Notes under the pieces: model-generated | The model's database searches: none | What the model saw: the letters and a program-made list of their open reading frames with translations, nothing else | What the model was told of the DNA's origin: nothing | NCBI GenBank assembly: GCA_029983555.1 | Contig: JASBZH010000003.1 | Span: forward strand, 1-51,859 | DNA from: Peptoniphilus sp. | GTDB lineage: Bacteria; Bacillota; Clostridia; Tissierellales; Peptoniphilaceae | Length of the DNA stretch: 51,859 nt | Direction: 5' to 3' | In this document: one piece after another, positions 43,693 through 51,836 of the stretch | Position numbering within the stretch: the stretch's first letter is position 1 | Layout: each line of letters starts with the position of its first letter | Made by a program: the position numbers and the translations under genes

Positions 43693-44664
43693 TTATACTA
43701 CTGGATCCCTTGGCTCCTCATTATTTAAAACAGCTTGTAAATTTCCTAATGCAAATTCCTTTAATGCTTTCATTGATTCTATAGAAATATAAGATATATG
43801 TGGTGTCACTAGTATACCATCAACATGTAAAATCTCCTCATCTCCTGTAGGTGGTTCTTTATCAATAACATCTAAAATTGCTCCACCTATATTCTTATTA
43901 TCCACAGCATCAATAAGATCTGGTTCATTTATTATTTTTCCTCTTGCTGTATTTATTATAAAAGCATCTTTTTTCATTAAATCAAATTCATTTTTTCCTA
44001 CTTTATTTCTATTTTCTTCAACACCTTTTAAATTGATACTTACATAATCAGCAGTAGAAAATCCTTCTTCCCAAGTTACCTTTTTGACGCCATATTCGGA
44101 TATTTCATCTTCATTTAAGAATTCATCATAAGCTAAAACTTCAATTCCTAAAGGTTTCGCTCTCTCAGCTACAGCTTTCCCTATAGTTCCAAATCCAACT
44201 ATGAGTAATTTTTGTTTAGAAATTCTATGATTTCTTTTTGTGATGACAGTAGATCCCCATTTACCATCATTTATATCTTTTACTATATTTTTAGCATAAT
44301 AATTTATTTTTTTATTACTATTATAAATAGCCGCAATTACATAATCAGCTAAGTCTTCAGCACAATATCCTTGTATATTAGTTACTCTTATTCCTTTCTC
44401 CCTACATGCATCTATATTTATTCTATCATAACCACCACCATATGTTGCTATTACTTTACAGTTTTCTAATTTATCAATAACTTCAGCTGGTATTTCAGCG
44501 TAAACCTGAGCTAAAATTCCATCAGCTCTATATCCAAAAGATTTTAAATCTTCTTTATAATCGTAGTTTGAGTACTTAATTTCTACTCCTGGAAATTTTT
44601 CATTTAAAAATGATTTTTCATAATCATAGTCAGACCACTCTTCATCAATTATCCAAATTAACAT
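43693..44664 (-). CDS. D-isomer specific 2-hydroxyacid dehydrogenase
   Basis: 323 residues. Rossmann domain with GFGTIG (157-162) and D180 for NAD; catalytic R241 (NTARGK), E270 and H289 (TPHIS). Reduces a 2-oxo acid to a D-2-hydroxy acid, or the reverse, in the cytosol. Closest in appearance to glyoxylate/phosphoglycerate-type members without an ACT domain. The substrate is probably made or used by the aconitase X enzyme encoded in the same operon; that is inference. AGGAGG site before the ATG. Confidence 0.93.
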   Translation of the reverse strand: MLIWIIDEEWSDYDYEKSFLNEKFPGVEIKYSNYDYKEDLKSFGYRADGILAQVYAEIPAEVIDKLENCKVIATYGGGYDRINIDACREKGIRVTNIQGYCAEDLADYVIAAIYNSNKKINYYAKNIVKDINDGKWGSTVITKRNHRISKQKLLIVGFGTIGKAVAERAKPLGIEVLAYDEFLNEDEISEYGVKKVTWEEGFSTADYVSINLKGVEENRNKVGKNEFDLMKKDAFIINTARGKIINEPDLIDAVDNKNIGGAILDVIDKEPPTGDEEILHVDGILVTPHISYISIESMKALKEFALGNLQAVLNNEEPRDPVV

Positions 44665-44686
44665 AATAACCTCCTAATTTAATAAT

Positions 44687-45955
44687 TTATAAAAATATAT
44701 TTGTTACTCCTGGTATAAAAGTAACTGCTAATAAAACAATTACCAAGCCAAAAATAAACTTGATTATTTCTTTGGTCAAAACAGTCATATTAACCTTAGA
44801 AATTGCAGTAGCGACAAATAGATTTATACCATACGGCGGTGTACAAAATCCGATAGCTAAATTCATCGTTAACATAATACCAAATGTTATAGGGCTCATT
44901 CCTAGTTTCATGACTATTGGCAATAATATTGGCGTTAATATTATTGTTCCAGGAATATTGTCTATAAACATTCCTACTAATAATAAGAATAAATTTATAA
45001 ATAACATTATTACCAAACCATTATCGCTTAATGATGTTATAAATGTTGCAATTTTTAATGGTATTTGTTGCATAGTGAGTAGCGCTGCAAATGCAGTAGA
45101 TAACCCAACCATAAATGTTGTCGCTCCATTAACTACTATTGCGTCTCTAAAAGAGTTATAAGCTTGTTTTAAATCCAATTCTTTATATACAAAAACACCT
45201 ACTATAAAAGAATAAACCACAGATACAACAGCAGCTTCTGTTGGAGTAAATATTCCAGAATAAATACCTCCTAAAATTATAATAGGAGATAAAATTGCCC
45301 AAATTGCATCTATAAATGAATGAAATATTTCTTTTAAACTTGATCTAGTTTCACTTCCTTTATATCCTTCTTTCTTAGATACTATGTAACAAATTATCAT
45401 TAGAGCTACACCCATTAAAATTCCAGGCAAAAAACCTGCTGTAAACATTTGTGTAATCGAAGCTCCAGAAACTACTCCATATATAACAAATGGTACACTT
45501 GGAGGTATAATTACTCCAATAGTGCCTGCAGCAGCAGTCAATGCAGTAGAAAATCCTTTACTATAGCCATGATTTACCATTTGTGGTATCATAAAAGCTC
45601 CAACTGCTGAAACTGTGGCAACTGCTGATCCAGATATTGCTGCAAAAAACATACAAACAACTACTGTTACCATTCCTAAACCACCAGTTATATGACCAAT
45701 GATAGCTTCAAAAAAATTAACTAATCTTTTGGCAATCCCTCCACTACTCATAAGATTTCCAGCCAGCATAAAAAATGGAATAGCTAGAAGTGGAAAAGAA
45801 TCAACTCCTGCTACCGAATTTTGAGCAATTAAAACTGTCGGTAGGGAAGTGTATTTGCTAATAGTAATTAATGTTGCAATTCCAATAGCGTAACCTATAG
45901 GAATTCCTAGAAATAATAATATAAAAAATATACCAAAAAGAACTAAAGATTCCAT
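44687..45955 (-). CDS. TRAP transporter large permease (DctM)
   Basis: 422 residues with about eleven to twelve hydrophobic helices. Typical DctM segments: GIPIGYAIGIAT, AIPFFMLAGNLMSSGGIAKRL, AISGSAVATVSAVGAFMIP and GFCTPPYGINLFVA. Uses the sodium gradient to import an organic acid delivered by DctP. Preceded by GGGGGAT; 14 bases after dctQ. Confidence 0.95.
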   Translation of the reverse strand: MESLVLFGIFFILLFLGIPIGYAIGIATLITISKYTSLPTVLIAQNSVAGVDSFPLLAIPFFMLAGNLMSSGGIAKRLVNFFEAIIGHITGGLGMVTVVVCMFFAAISGSAVATVSAVGAFMIPQMVNHGYSKGFSTALTAAAGTIGVIIPPSVPFVIYGVVSGASITQMFTAGFLPGILMGVALMIICYIVSKKEGYKGSETRSSLKEIFHSFIDAIWAILSPIIILGGIYSGIFTPTEAAVVSVVYSFIVGVFVYKELDLKQAYNSFRDAIVVNGATTFMVGLSTAFAALLTMQQIPLKIATFITSLSDNGLVIMLFINLFLLLVGMFIDNIPGTIILTPILLPIVMKLGMSPITFGIMLTMNLAIGFCTPPYGINLFVATAISKVNMTVLTKEIIKFIFGLVIVLLAVTFIPGVTNIFL

Positions 45956-45969
45956 ACTATCCCCCTTAA

Positions 45970-46455
45970 TTAGTTTACAGAATAATCGCTTTTAAATATA
46001 TCTATCAGTTTGTCTATAATACGAATAGACAATAAAATGGAAGATATTGGCAATACTATATATACATAAGATAATGGTAACCTCATACCAGAAGAAAGAG
46101 CATGCCTTGCAGACATTGATGATACTAATTCAAATCCTATTTTAACTAAATAAAAATTAAATAGTAGCCACACAGTGTATCTTATTATATCTAAAACTTT
46201 ATGACCCTTTTTACTTTTTACCAATTGATAAATTAAATCCACATTTATATGTTGATCATCTGCAAATGCTATACTAGTACCTATCCATACTTGCCAAATA
46301 AAAATATATCTTGATAATTCTTCAGACCAAGCTAAAGATGAGTTAAAAAAATATCTCATTATAACTTGCGCAAATACAATAATTACGTTTAAAATAAGAC
46401 TTAATATCAAGATAATTTCTTCAAATTTATTATATTTTTTTAAAAGAATTTTCAT
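45970..46455 (-). CDS. TRAP transporter small permease (DctQ)
   Basis: 161 residues with four hydrophobic helices and the family's AWSEELSRYIFIWQVWIG motif between helices two and three. Forms the membrane unit with DctM. AAGGAG site before the ATG. A strong hairpin separates it from dctP, probably lowering its expression relative to the binding protein. Confidence 0.93.
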   Translation of the reverse strand: MKILLKKYNKFEEIILILSLILNVIIVFAQVIMRYFFNSSLAWSEELSRYIFIWQVWIGTSIAFADDQHINVDLIYQLVKSKKGHKVLDIIRYTVWLLFNFYLVKIGFELVSSMSARHALSSGMRLPLSYVYIVLPISSILLSIRIIDKLIDIFKSDYSVN

Positions 46456-46473
46456 ATTAACTCCTTATAATTA

Positions 46474-46500
46474 AGTAGGAAGATACTAAATCTTCCTACT
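46474..46500 (-). terminator. Hairpin between dctP and dctQ
   Basis: Perfect 10-bp arms AGTAGGAAGA/TCTTCCTACT with a seven-base loop. The tail (TTAATTA) is a poor terminator, so it is more likely a partial attenuator or an RNA stabiliser for dctP. Confidence 0.6.
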
Positions 46501-46512
46501 ATTTAGTACTAT

Positions 46513-47550
46513 TTATTTATTGTATTTTTCACACATCTCAAATAATTCTTCACCAAATTCAGACTTATATTTTTCATACATAGGAGAAACTGCATCTTTA
46601 AAAGCTTTCTTTTGCTCACTATTTAATTTATTTGTTTTTAAACCGCCAATTTCTTCTAAGTCTTTTATTGCTTTTTCATTGTCTTTAATTTCCATATCTC
46701 TTTGAAGTTTTACATATTCTTTTGCTTCATCATCTAACAATGTTTTAAGATCATCATCTAAATTATCATAAACGCCTTTATTTATTAGGAACGGTAAGAA
46801 ATTGTGAACATGTTCATCTATAGTTTGATATCCTTGCACCTCATAAAATTTGTTAGCAAATGTAAGTGAAGGTGGATTTTCTTGTGCTTCAACTGTTCCT
46901 TGTTGAAGTCCGGTATAAAGTTCAGTAAAACTCATTGGCGTTGGATTAGCTCCTAAGGTTTTATAAAAATCTATAAATATAGGGCTTTCCATTACTCTCA
47001 TTTTAATATCTTTTAGGTCATCTGGCTTTTCTATTGGCCCAGAACTAGTTGTCGTTGATCTTGGTCCATTATATACGTATCCTAAACATTTAAGCCCTTG
47101 ATCTTCTAATTTCTTATTAAAATATTCTCCAACATCTCCATCTAATGCTTCAAACGCATCTTCACTACTCAAGAATAACCAAGGCATATCTAATATACCA
47201 AATTCATCTGAATATGTTGTTAATACAGATGATGAAGGTAAAGTAGCATCTAAAGTTCCCATTGCAACGGACTCTGTCATTTGAACGTCTCCGCCTAAAG
47301 AACCATTAGGAAATATTTCAATACTTAGCCTTCCATCGCTTTTTTCTTCTATATTTTTCTTAAATTCAAGTAATGCTTTGTGTGTTGATCTGTTTTCTGG
47401 TTCAACATGACCAATTTTAATTGTAGTTGTAGTGCTATCTGTTTTAGCTTGAGCTTCATCCCCAGCATTAGATCCTTTATTAGAACAAGCTGTTACAAAC
47501 AATAAAGAAATCAGCAATAACGCGGCAACTAATAATTTTCTCTTTTTCAT
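46513..47550 (-). CDS. TRAP transporter substrate-binding lipoprotein (DctP)
   Basis: 345 residues. Lipobox FVTAC (C22) after a typical signal peptide, then the DctP fold: KIGHVEPENRSTHKAL, GSLGGDVQMTESVAMG, and DIKMRVMESPIFIDFYKTLGANPTPMSF, whose arginine normally binds the ligand carboxylate. Ends in a helical segment KAFKDAVSPMYEKY. Captures an organic acid outside the membrane. The exact ligand cannot be read from the sequence; the operon suggests a hydroxylated acid. Confidence 0.95.
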   Translation of the reverse strand: MKKRKLLVAALLLISLLFVTACSNKGSNAGDEAQAKTDSTTTTIKIGHVEPENRSTHKALLEFKKNIEEKSDGRLSIEIFPNGSLGGDVQMTESVAMGTLDATLPSSSVLTTYSDEFGILDMPWLFLSSEDAFEALDGDVGEYFNKKLEDQGLKCLGYVYNGPRSTTTSSGPIEKPDDLKDIKMRVMESPIFIDFYKTLGANPTPMSFTELYTGLQQGTVEAQENPPSLTFANKFYEVQGYQTIDEHVHNFLPFLINKGVYDNLDDDLKTLLDDEAKEYVKLQRDMEIKDNEKAIKDLEEIGGLKTNKLNSEQKKAFKDAVSPMYEKYKSEFGEELFEMCEKYNK

Positions 47551-47561
47551 ACTTTGCTCCT

Positions 47562-47963
47562 TTATAAAATAGTTATTTCTTCATTCGTTGCATCCAGTAT
47601 TATTTTATCCCCTTCTTTAATAATTTCATAAAATTCCGGATCAACCTTATCTACTAGTGGAATTTCAAATAAAATTGCACTAGATACTAACACAGTTTCA
47701 GCATGCTTTACTATCATACCTGCAGGCTGTTTATCATTCTTCATTAACTGAAATAATCCATCAGCTTGAACAACTGAACTTCCTTTTCCAGAAGGAAATA
47801 AAAGAATTTTACCTGCCATAGTCTTACCTTTAAAATCATGATTAGGTTCTATCATCTTACCAGTTTCTGGTTCTAATAAATAGAACATTATTGGATCTTT
47901 TGAAATAGTAACTTCTGCCTCAATTTTTCCATCAGATATTTTGTGACAACTAAATTTTTTCAT
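47562..47963 (-). CDS. Aconitase X small (swivel) subunit, DUF126
   Basis: 133 residues. The swivelling domain of aconitase X, encoded separately from the catalytic domain as in the two-gene forms. Family motif MAGKILLFPSGKGSS (around 50-64) and a GMIVKHAE segment are present. Its GGGAGGG site lies over the end of the large-subunit gene, two bases apart, so the two are co-translated and form one enzyme. Confidence 0.92.
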   Translation of the reverse strand: MKKFSCHKISDGKIEAEVTISKDPIMFYLLEPETGKMIEPNHDFKGKTMAGKILLFPSGKGSSVVQADGLFQLMKNDKQPAGMIVKHAETVLVSSAILFEIPLVDKVDPEFYEIIKEGDKIILDATNEEITIL

Positions 47964-47965
47964 GA

Positions 47966-49171
47966 TTATCTAACCCTCCCTGTAATTGCTGCTTCTACAC
48001 AAGTATCCAAATCTCTGATAACGAAATCTATTCCTCTTCTTTTTGGATAATATGCACATTTTGGAGATTCAGTAACGCCCACTTTACCTTCTAAATATTT
48101 CCAAATTGGTTGATCTGGACATGTACTAGGAACAATATGGGCTCCCAATTTTTCCAAACTGTCTGTATATCCCATTATGTCCGCTAAATGTTTAACATGG
48201 GATGAAACTAGGATCCACATTTCTTTTTTTAATTTCTCTCCATTCATTTTATCAGAGATATATCTTACTTCATCTAAAGTAAAATGAGGGCAACCAAACA
48301 TTGCAAAATCAATCTCTCTATCTCCTTTAAGAGATATATCTTCAAGAACATTTTCAAGATCTTCATTTGTTATAGTAACTACTCTATCTGGCTCTTTATC
48401 ACCAAATGCCATTTCCATACTTTGAGCCTCTGGTGTAAAATTAAGTATATGATACATGTCATATGCCCCTGATGTATTTAATTGTGCTCCCAAATTTCTC
48501 AATGATTCTTTAGAAATTGTTTTTGGCAGTCCCTTAAAAACTGGTATTCCAAAGCCAATCTTATCTCCACACATACCCAATAAATGATAATCAAAAGGAG
48601 ACTTCATGTCAGCTTCTACTTCCACTAAAATGTTTCCTTTTCTATTTTCATCTAGCAAAAGTCCATATTCAGGAACAAATCCTGTTATAGAAGCAAAAAG
48701 GGCTGAATTAGCGCCTTCTCTGTTAGAACGTGCTCCCCAAACGGAGTTAATATAAGGTGTAGCACTGGATTCAGAAAACGCGACTATTTCACCAAAATTA
48801 GGAACATTTGTATCAATATAAGGAGTACAATTATAAGTCAAAGTTGCACCTAATTTCTTATATGCATTATGCGTTCTTTGCATCATTTCATAGTCTTCCT
48901 CGTCACCCATATTTTTTTCTCTGAAATATGGTATACACCATCCGGGATTTACTGTTGGCGAAATTTTACATTTTGCTCCCAAATTTGCCATTTTTTCAGC
49001 TAACCATAAATCTGCATCTTGATTACTAAGTGCAACATGAGCTCTAGTAATAGGAACCATTCTTTCTGCTCCAAAAGATTTCCCTACTCCTACTTGAACT
49101 TTCATTGCTAATTGAGTCCCTTTTCCATATTTACCTTCCAACATATCTTTTTGTAAATCTGTTAATTTCAT
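47966..49171 (-). CDS. Aconitase X catalytic subunit, DUF521
   Basis: 401 residues. Aconitase X domain: MKLTDLQKDMLEGKYG start, VNPGWCIPYF (C79), TYNCTPY (C115), SSATPYINSVWGARSNREG, FGCPHFTLDE (C294), STCPDQP (C351) and SPKCAYYPKRRG (C372). Some of these cysteines bind an Fe-S cluster in studied relatives. Known reactions are dehydration of cis-3-hydroxy-L-proline (bacteria) and of mevalonate 5-phosphate (archaea). The usual hydroxyproline partner reductase is missing here, so the substrate is open. First gene of the operon, with a strong promoter and operator. Confidence 0.92.
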   Translation of the reverse strand: MKLTDLQKDMLEGKYGKGTQLAMKVQVGVGKSFGAERMVPITRAHVALSNQDADLWLAEKMANLGAKCKISPTVNPGWCIPYFREKNMGDEEDYEMMQRTHNAYKKLGATLTYNCTPYIDTNVPNFGEIVAFSESSATPYINSVWGARSNREGANSALFASITGFVPEYGLLLDENRKGNILVEVEADMKSPFDYHLLGMCGDKIGFGIPVFKGLPKTISKESLRNLGAQLNTSGAYDMYHILNFTPEAQSMEMAFGDKEPDRVVTITNEDLENVLEDISLKGDREIDFAMFGCPHFTLDEVRYISDKMNGEKLKKEMWILVSSHVKHLADIMGYTDSLEKLGAHIVPSTCPDQPIWKYLEGKVGVTESPKCAYYPKRRGIDFVIRDLDTCVEAAITGRVR

Positions 49172-49206
49172 TTGAACAACCTCGCTTTCTTGGAAATGTT
49201 TTCACT

Positions 49207-49223
49207 GTATACTAGGAGTATAC
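49207..49223 (-). promoter_or_regulatory. Perfect palindrome over the aconitase X promoter
   Basis: GTATACT-CCT-AGTATAC: 7-bp inverted arms around three bases. Its upstream arm contains the -10 box and the rest covers the expected start site. Size and position suit a dimeric GntR repressor; the operon's own FCD regulator is the obvious candidate. Confidence 0.65.
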
Positions 49224-49245
49224 ATGTATCAAGTTATTATGTCAA
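49217..49245 (-). promoter_or_regulatory. Sigma-A promoter of the aconitase X/TRAP operon
   Basis: Minus-strand TTGACA (49240-49245, perfect), 17-bp spacer, TATACT (49217-49222). Confidence 0.85.
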
Positions 49246-49309
49246 CACTTTTTTGTGATAAATTATAATAAATTTTATATCATATTGAATCGTTAAATTA
49301 ATCTCACAC

Positions 49310-49343
49310 AAAAAAACTAGCTACAACCTAAGTCGTAACTAGT
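49310..49343 (-). terminator. Intrinsic terminator of the corC-like gene
   Basis: Minus-strand ACTAGTTACGAC and GTTGTAGCTAGT arms (12 bp with two G-U pairs, 49316-49343) then seven T. Parent of the diverged copy at 42665-42696. Confidence 0.9.
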
Positions 49344-49357
49344 TATAATTAATTTAT

Positions 49358-50719
49358 TTATTGCATAGAGTCCCATTCTTTGTACTCTCGCTTTGCATCC
49401 TCTTGTTCTTCATTTATTACTTTTATACTTGCTTTAACTATCCTCTTCTCTGAAACAGCAAGTTCTGTTAAGATATAACCATTTATTTTTACTTGCAATT
49501 TTTCCTTCTCATTCTCCTCTGGAATAAATCCAAGCTTTTCGATTATAAGTCCTGAAATCGTCTCGTGATTATCAGAATATAAATAAGTCCCTATCTCGTC
49601 ATTTATATCTTCAATGTCCATTGAGCCATCGACGATATATTCATTTTCAGAAATTTTTTCTACTTTAGGTATATCTTTGTCGTATTCGTCTTCTATTTCC
49701 CCAACTATCTCTTCAACTATATCTTCAACTGTAACCATTCCCGAAAATCCACCATACTCATCGATTAATATCGCAACATAATTCTTTGTATTTTGCAATT
49801 CTTTTAATAATTGGTCAATTTTCTTAGTCTCCGGAACATAATATGGCGCCTTGATACAATTGTCTAAGTTTATGCTCTTATAATTATTTTTTGCATATTC
49901 AACAAATATGTCTTTTATATAAACTGTACCTAAGATATTATCTGTATTTTCTCTATATACTGGCATTCTTGAATAGCCCATTTTTAAAATTTGTGTCACA
50001 GTATCTGTGTCAAAAGAGTCATAATCCACCATATAAATAGATGTACGTGGAGTCATTATCTCATAAGCAAGCTTGTCGTCAAAGTCCATAATATTTACAA
50101 TCATCTCTTCGCCAGCTGAATTTATAACTCCCTGCTGTGTTGAGACTTTTATATAGGACTTTAATTCCTCTTCTGAAATTTTTTCCTCAACATTTTCAGA
50201 ATATTTTCCCATTATCTTTAAGACCAACACAGTCGAAAAAGACAAAAACTTTACAAATGGATAAAATATTTTAGATGCAAAAGAAATCGCCCTTACCGAT
50301 TTAAGCGCTACTTTTTCGGAATTTTGAAGTGCAATTCTCTTAGGAACTAATTCGCCAAATACAAGAGTCCAATATGAAAGTATAAGCGTCACAACGATAA
50401 AAGAAACTGTATGTCCATAATTAAATCCTAAGCTAATAAAATAATTCCCCAAAACTTTAGAGATACTTGTAGCTGCTGAACCAGATGAAAAGAATCCTGC
50501 CAAAGTTATTGCGACTTGTATAGTCGATAAAAATCTAGTCTGATCTTTGGCAATCTCTATAAGCATTTTTGCTTTCTCGTTTCCCTCTTCTGCCATCTCA
50601 TTAATTTTATTGTTGTTAGCAGAAACTATCGCCATCTCTGCCGATGCGAAAAACGCATTAATTCCAGTAAGTATTACAATTAATAAAAGTTTTAGCCATA
50701 AGGCCCCGCCATCGTCCAT
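49358..50719 (-). CDS. CorC/HlyC-family CNNM and CBS-domain membrane protein
   Basis: 453 residues: a CNNM (DUF21) domain with three to four helices (about 1-185), a CBS pair (about 205-330: EIMTPRTSIYMVD and LLKELQNTKNYVAILIDEYGGFSGMVTVEDIVEEIVGEI), then a CorC_HlyC domain (about 345-435). Associated with Mg/Co efflux in related proteins; the haemolysin label is historical. The ATG has GGAGG 12 bases upstream, a long spacing. Its 3' end was duplicated at 42.7 kb. Confidence 0.93.
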   Translation of the reverse strand: MDDGGALWLKLLLIVILTGINAFFASAEMAIVSANNNKINEMAEEGNEKAKMLIEIAKDQTRFLSTIQVAITLAGFFSSGSAATSISKVLGNYFISLGFNYGHTVSFIVVTLILSYWTLVFGELVPKRIALQNSEKVALKSVRAISFASKIFYPFVKFLSFSTVLVLKIMGKYSENVEEKISEEELKSYIKVSTQQGVINSAGEEMIVNIMDFDDKLAYEIMTPRTSIYMVDYDSFDTDTVTQILKMGYSRMPVYRENTDNILGTVYIKDIFVEYAKNNYKSINLDNCIKAPYYVPETKKIDQLLKELQNTKNYVAILIDEYGGFSGMVTVEDIVEEIVGEIEDEYDKDIPKVEKISENEYIVDGSMDIEDINDEIGTYLYSDNHETISGLIIEKLGFIPEENEKEKLQVKINGYILTELAVSEKRIVKASIKVINEEQEDAKREYKEWDSMQ

Positions 50720-50824
50720 TTATCTATTATTCCTCCAATTTAAGTTGCTTAAATCATTATATCAATTATTTATTCTTATTTCTATATTATTTATCTGTTA
50801 CTTTTTAAAATAATATGTGACAAC

Positions 50825-50911
50825 ATGCTCGAGAAGAAGCAAATTGGTCATTGCACCAACGCCCTTGGCACTGGTGAATATGCTTTAATCTTTCCATCTA
50901 AAGACTTTTAA
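50825..50911 (+). other. Possible 28-residue open frame or gene remnant
   Basis: An ATG-to-TAA frame (MLEKKQIGHCTNALGTGEYA and eight more residues) with balanced codons and a higher GC content than the flanks. No ribosome binding site is visible. I do not recognise it. It may be the decayed end of a lost gene rather than an active peptide. Confidence 0.25.
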
Positions 50912-51254
50912 TCGAGTTCTCTTATAATTTTCTGTATTTATTTCTAAAAATTCCAATATCAATTACAGTAGTATTTCACTACAAAAACTCATATCCAAAA
51001 ATTATATCTGCATTTTGTGCATGTTTTTAATATTATTCTTAATTTCTTTAATTTTTTGTTCAATATAATCATCGGAATACAAAATTTTAGTTATATCTCT
51101 TTCCTTTATGATTAGATTTATACCTATAGTATATAAGAATAGCGCTACTTTAACAATTATCTAATTTATTTTATTATGTTTTAGTCTTTTTCTTTAAATT
51201 TTAAAATAATTGGGGATATATTAAACATGAAGTGTTTACGAGGAGGAATAAATT
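50912..51254. other. AT-rich intergenic stretch
   Basis: No gene or strong structure seen. A TATATT-like -10 (51216-51221) lies before the next gene, with no convincing -35. Confidence 0.4.
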
Positions 51255-51836
51255 TTGAAAAATTTTTCAGAAATCAAGCGTGAAATCAAAAAAGATCCCA
51301 TGAATAAAGAATTTACAGATAAAAATATGGAGCCTCTTTATAAGGCAAATAAAGATGCAAAAATTGTAATTATAGGTCAAGCCCCTGGAAAAGTTGTACA
51401 GGAAAGTGGAACTATTTGGAATGATAAGAGCGGCGATAGATTAAGAGATTGGCTTGGTGTAAGTCGAAAAGAATTTTATGACACTGATACTTTCGCACTT
51501 TTGCCAATGGATTTTTATTATCCAGGAAAAGCTAAAACTGGAGACAACAAGCCGAGAAAAGATTTTGCAAACAAGTGGCACAAAGAACTTTTTAAACTTA
51601 TGCCAAATTTAAAATTATATATTTTAGTTGGAAGGTACGCGCAGGATTATTATTTAAAAGACACCAAAGAAAAAAATTTGACAGAAACTGTAAAAAATTA
51701 TAAAAATTATCTACCTAAATACTTTCCAATAATCCACCCATCACCTTTAAATGGACGTTGGCTTAGTAAAAATCCATGGTTCGAAAAAGATGTAGTGCCA
51801 GAACTTAAAAAAATAGTTAAAGAAGTTTCAAAATAA
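51255..51836 (+). CDS. Uracil-DNA glycosylase family protein (not Ung type)
   Basis: 193 residues. TTG start at 51255 with AGGAGG eight bases ahead. UDG superfamily fold: VIIGQAPGKVVQESG (motif 1, with A-P-G in place of the Ung D-P-Y), GDRLRDWLGVS, an ALLPMDFYYPGKAK segment, and the IHPSPLNGRW DNA-gripping motif near the C terminus. Only one cysteine-free stretch is seen, so the four-cysteine Fe-S cluster of families 4 and 5 is absent. Probably excises uracil or a related base, second to ung at 14.5 kb. Substrate range not predictable. Confidence 0.85.
   Translation: MKNFSEIKREIKKDPMNKEFTDKNMEPLYKANKDAKIVIIGQAPGKVVQESGTIWNDKSGDRLRDWLGVSRKEFYDTDTFALLPMDFYYPGKAKTGDNKPRKDFANKWHKELFKLMPNLKLYILVGRYAQDYYLKDTKEKNLTETVKNYKNYLPKYFPIIHPSPLNGRWLSKNPWFEKDVVPELKKIVKEVSK

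Noticed and set aside
42780..49309. Transposon or integrase-bearing island
   Set aside because: No transposase, integrase or terminal inverted repeats are found; only the flanking direct repeats support insertion.
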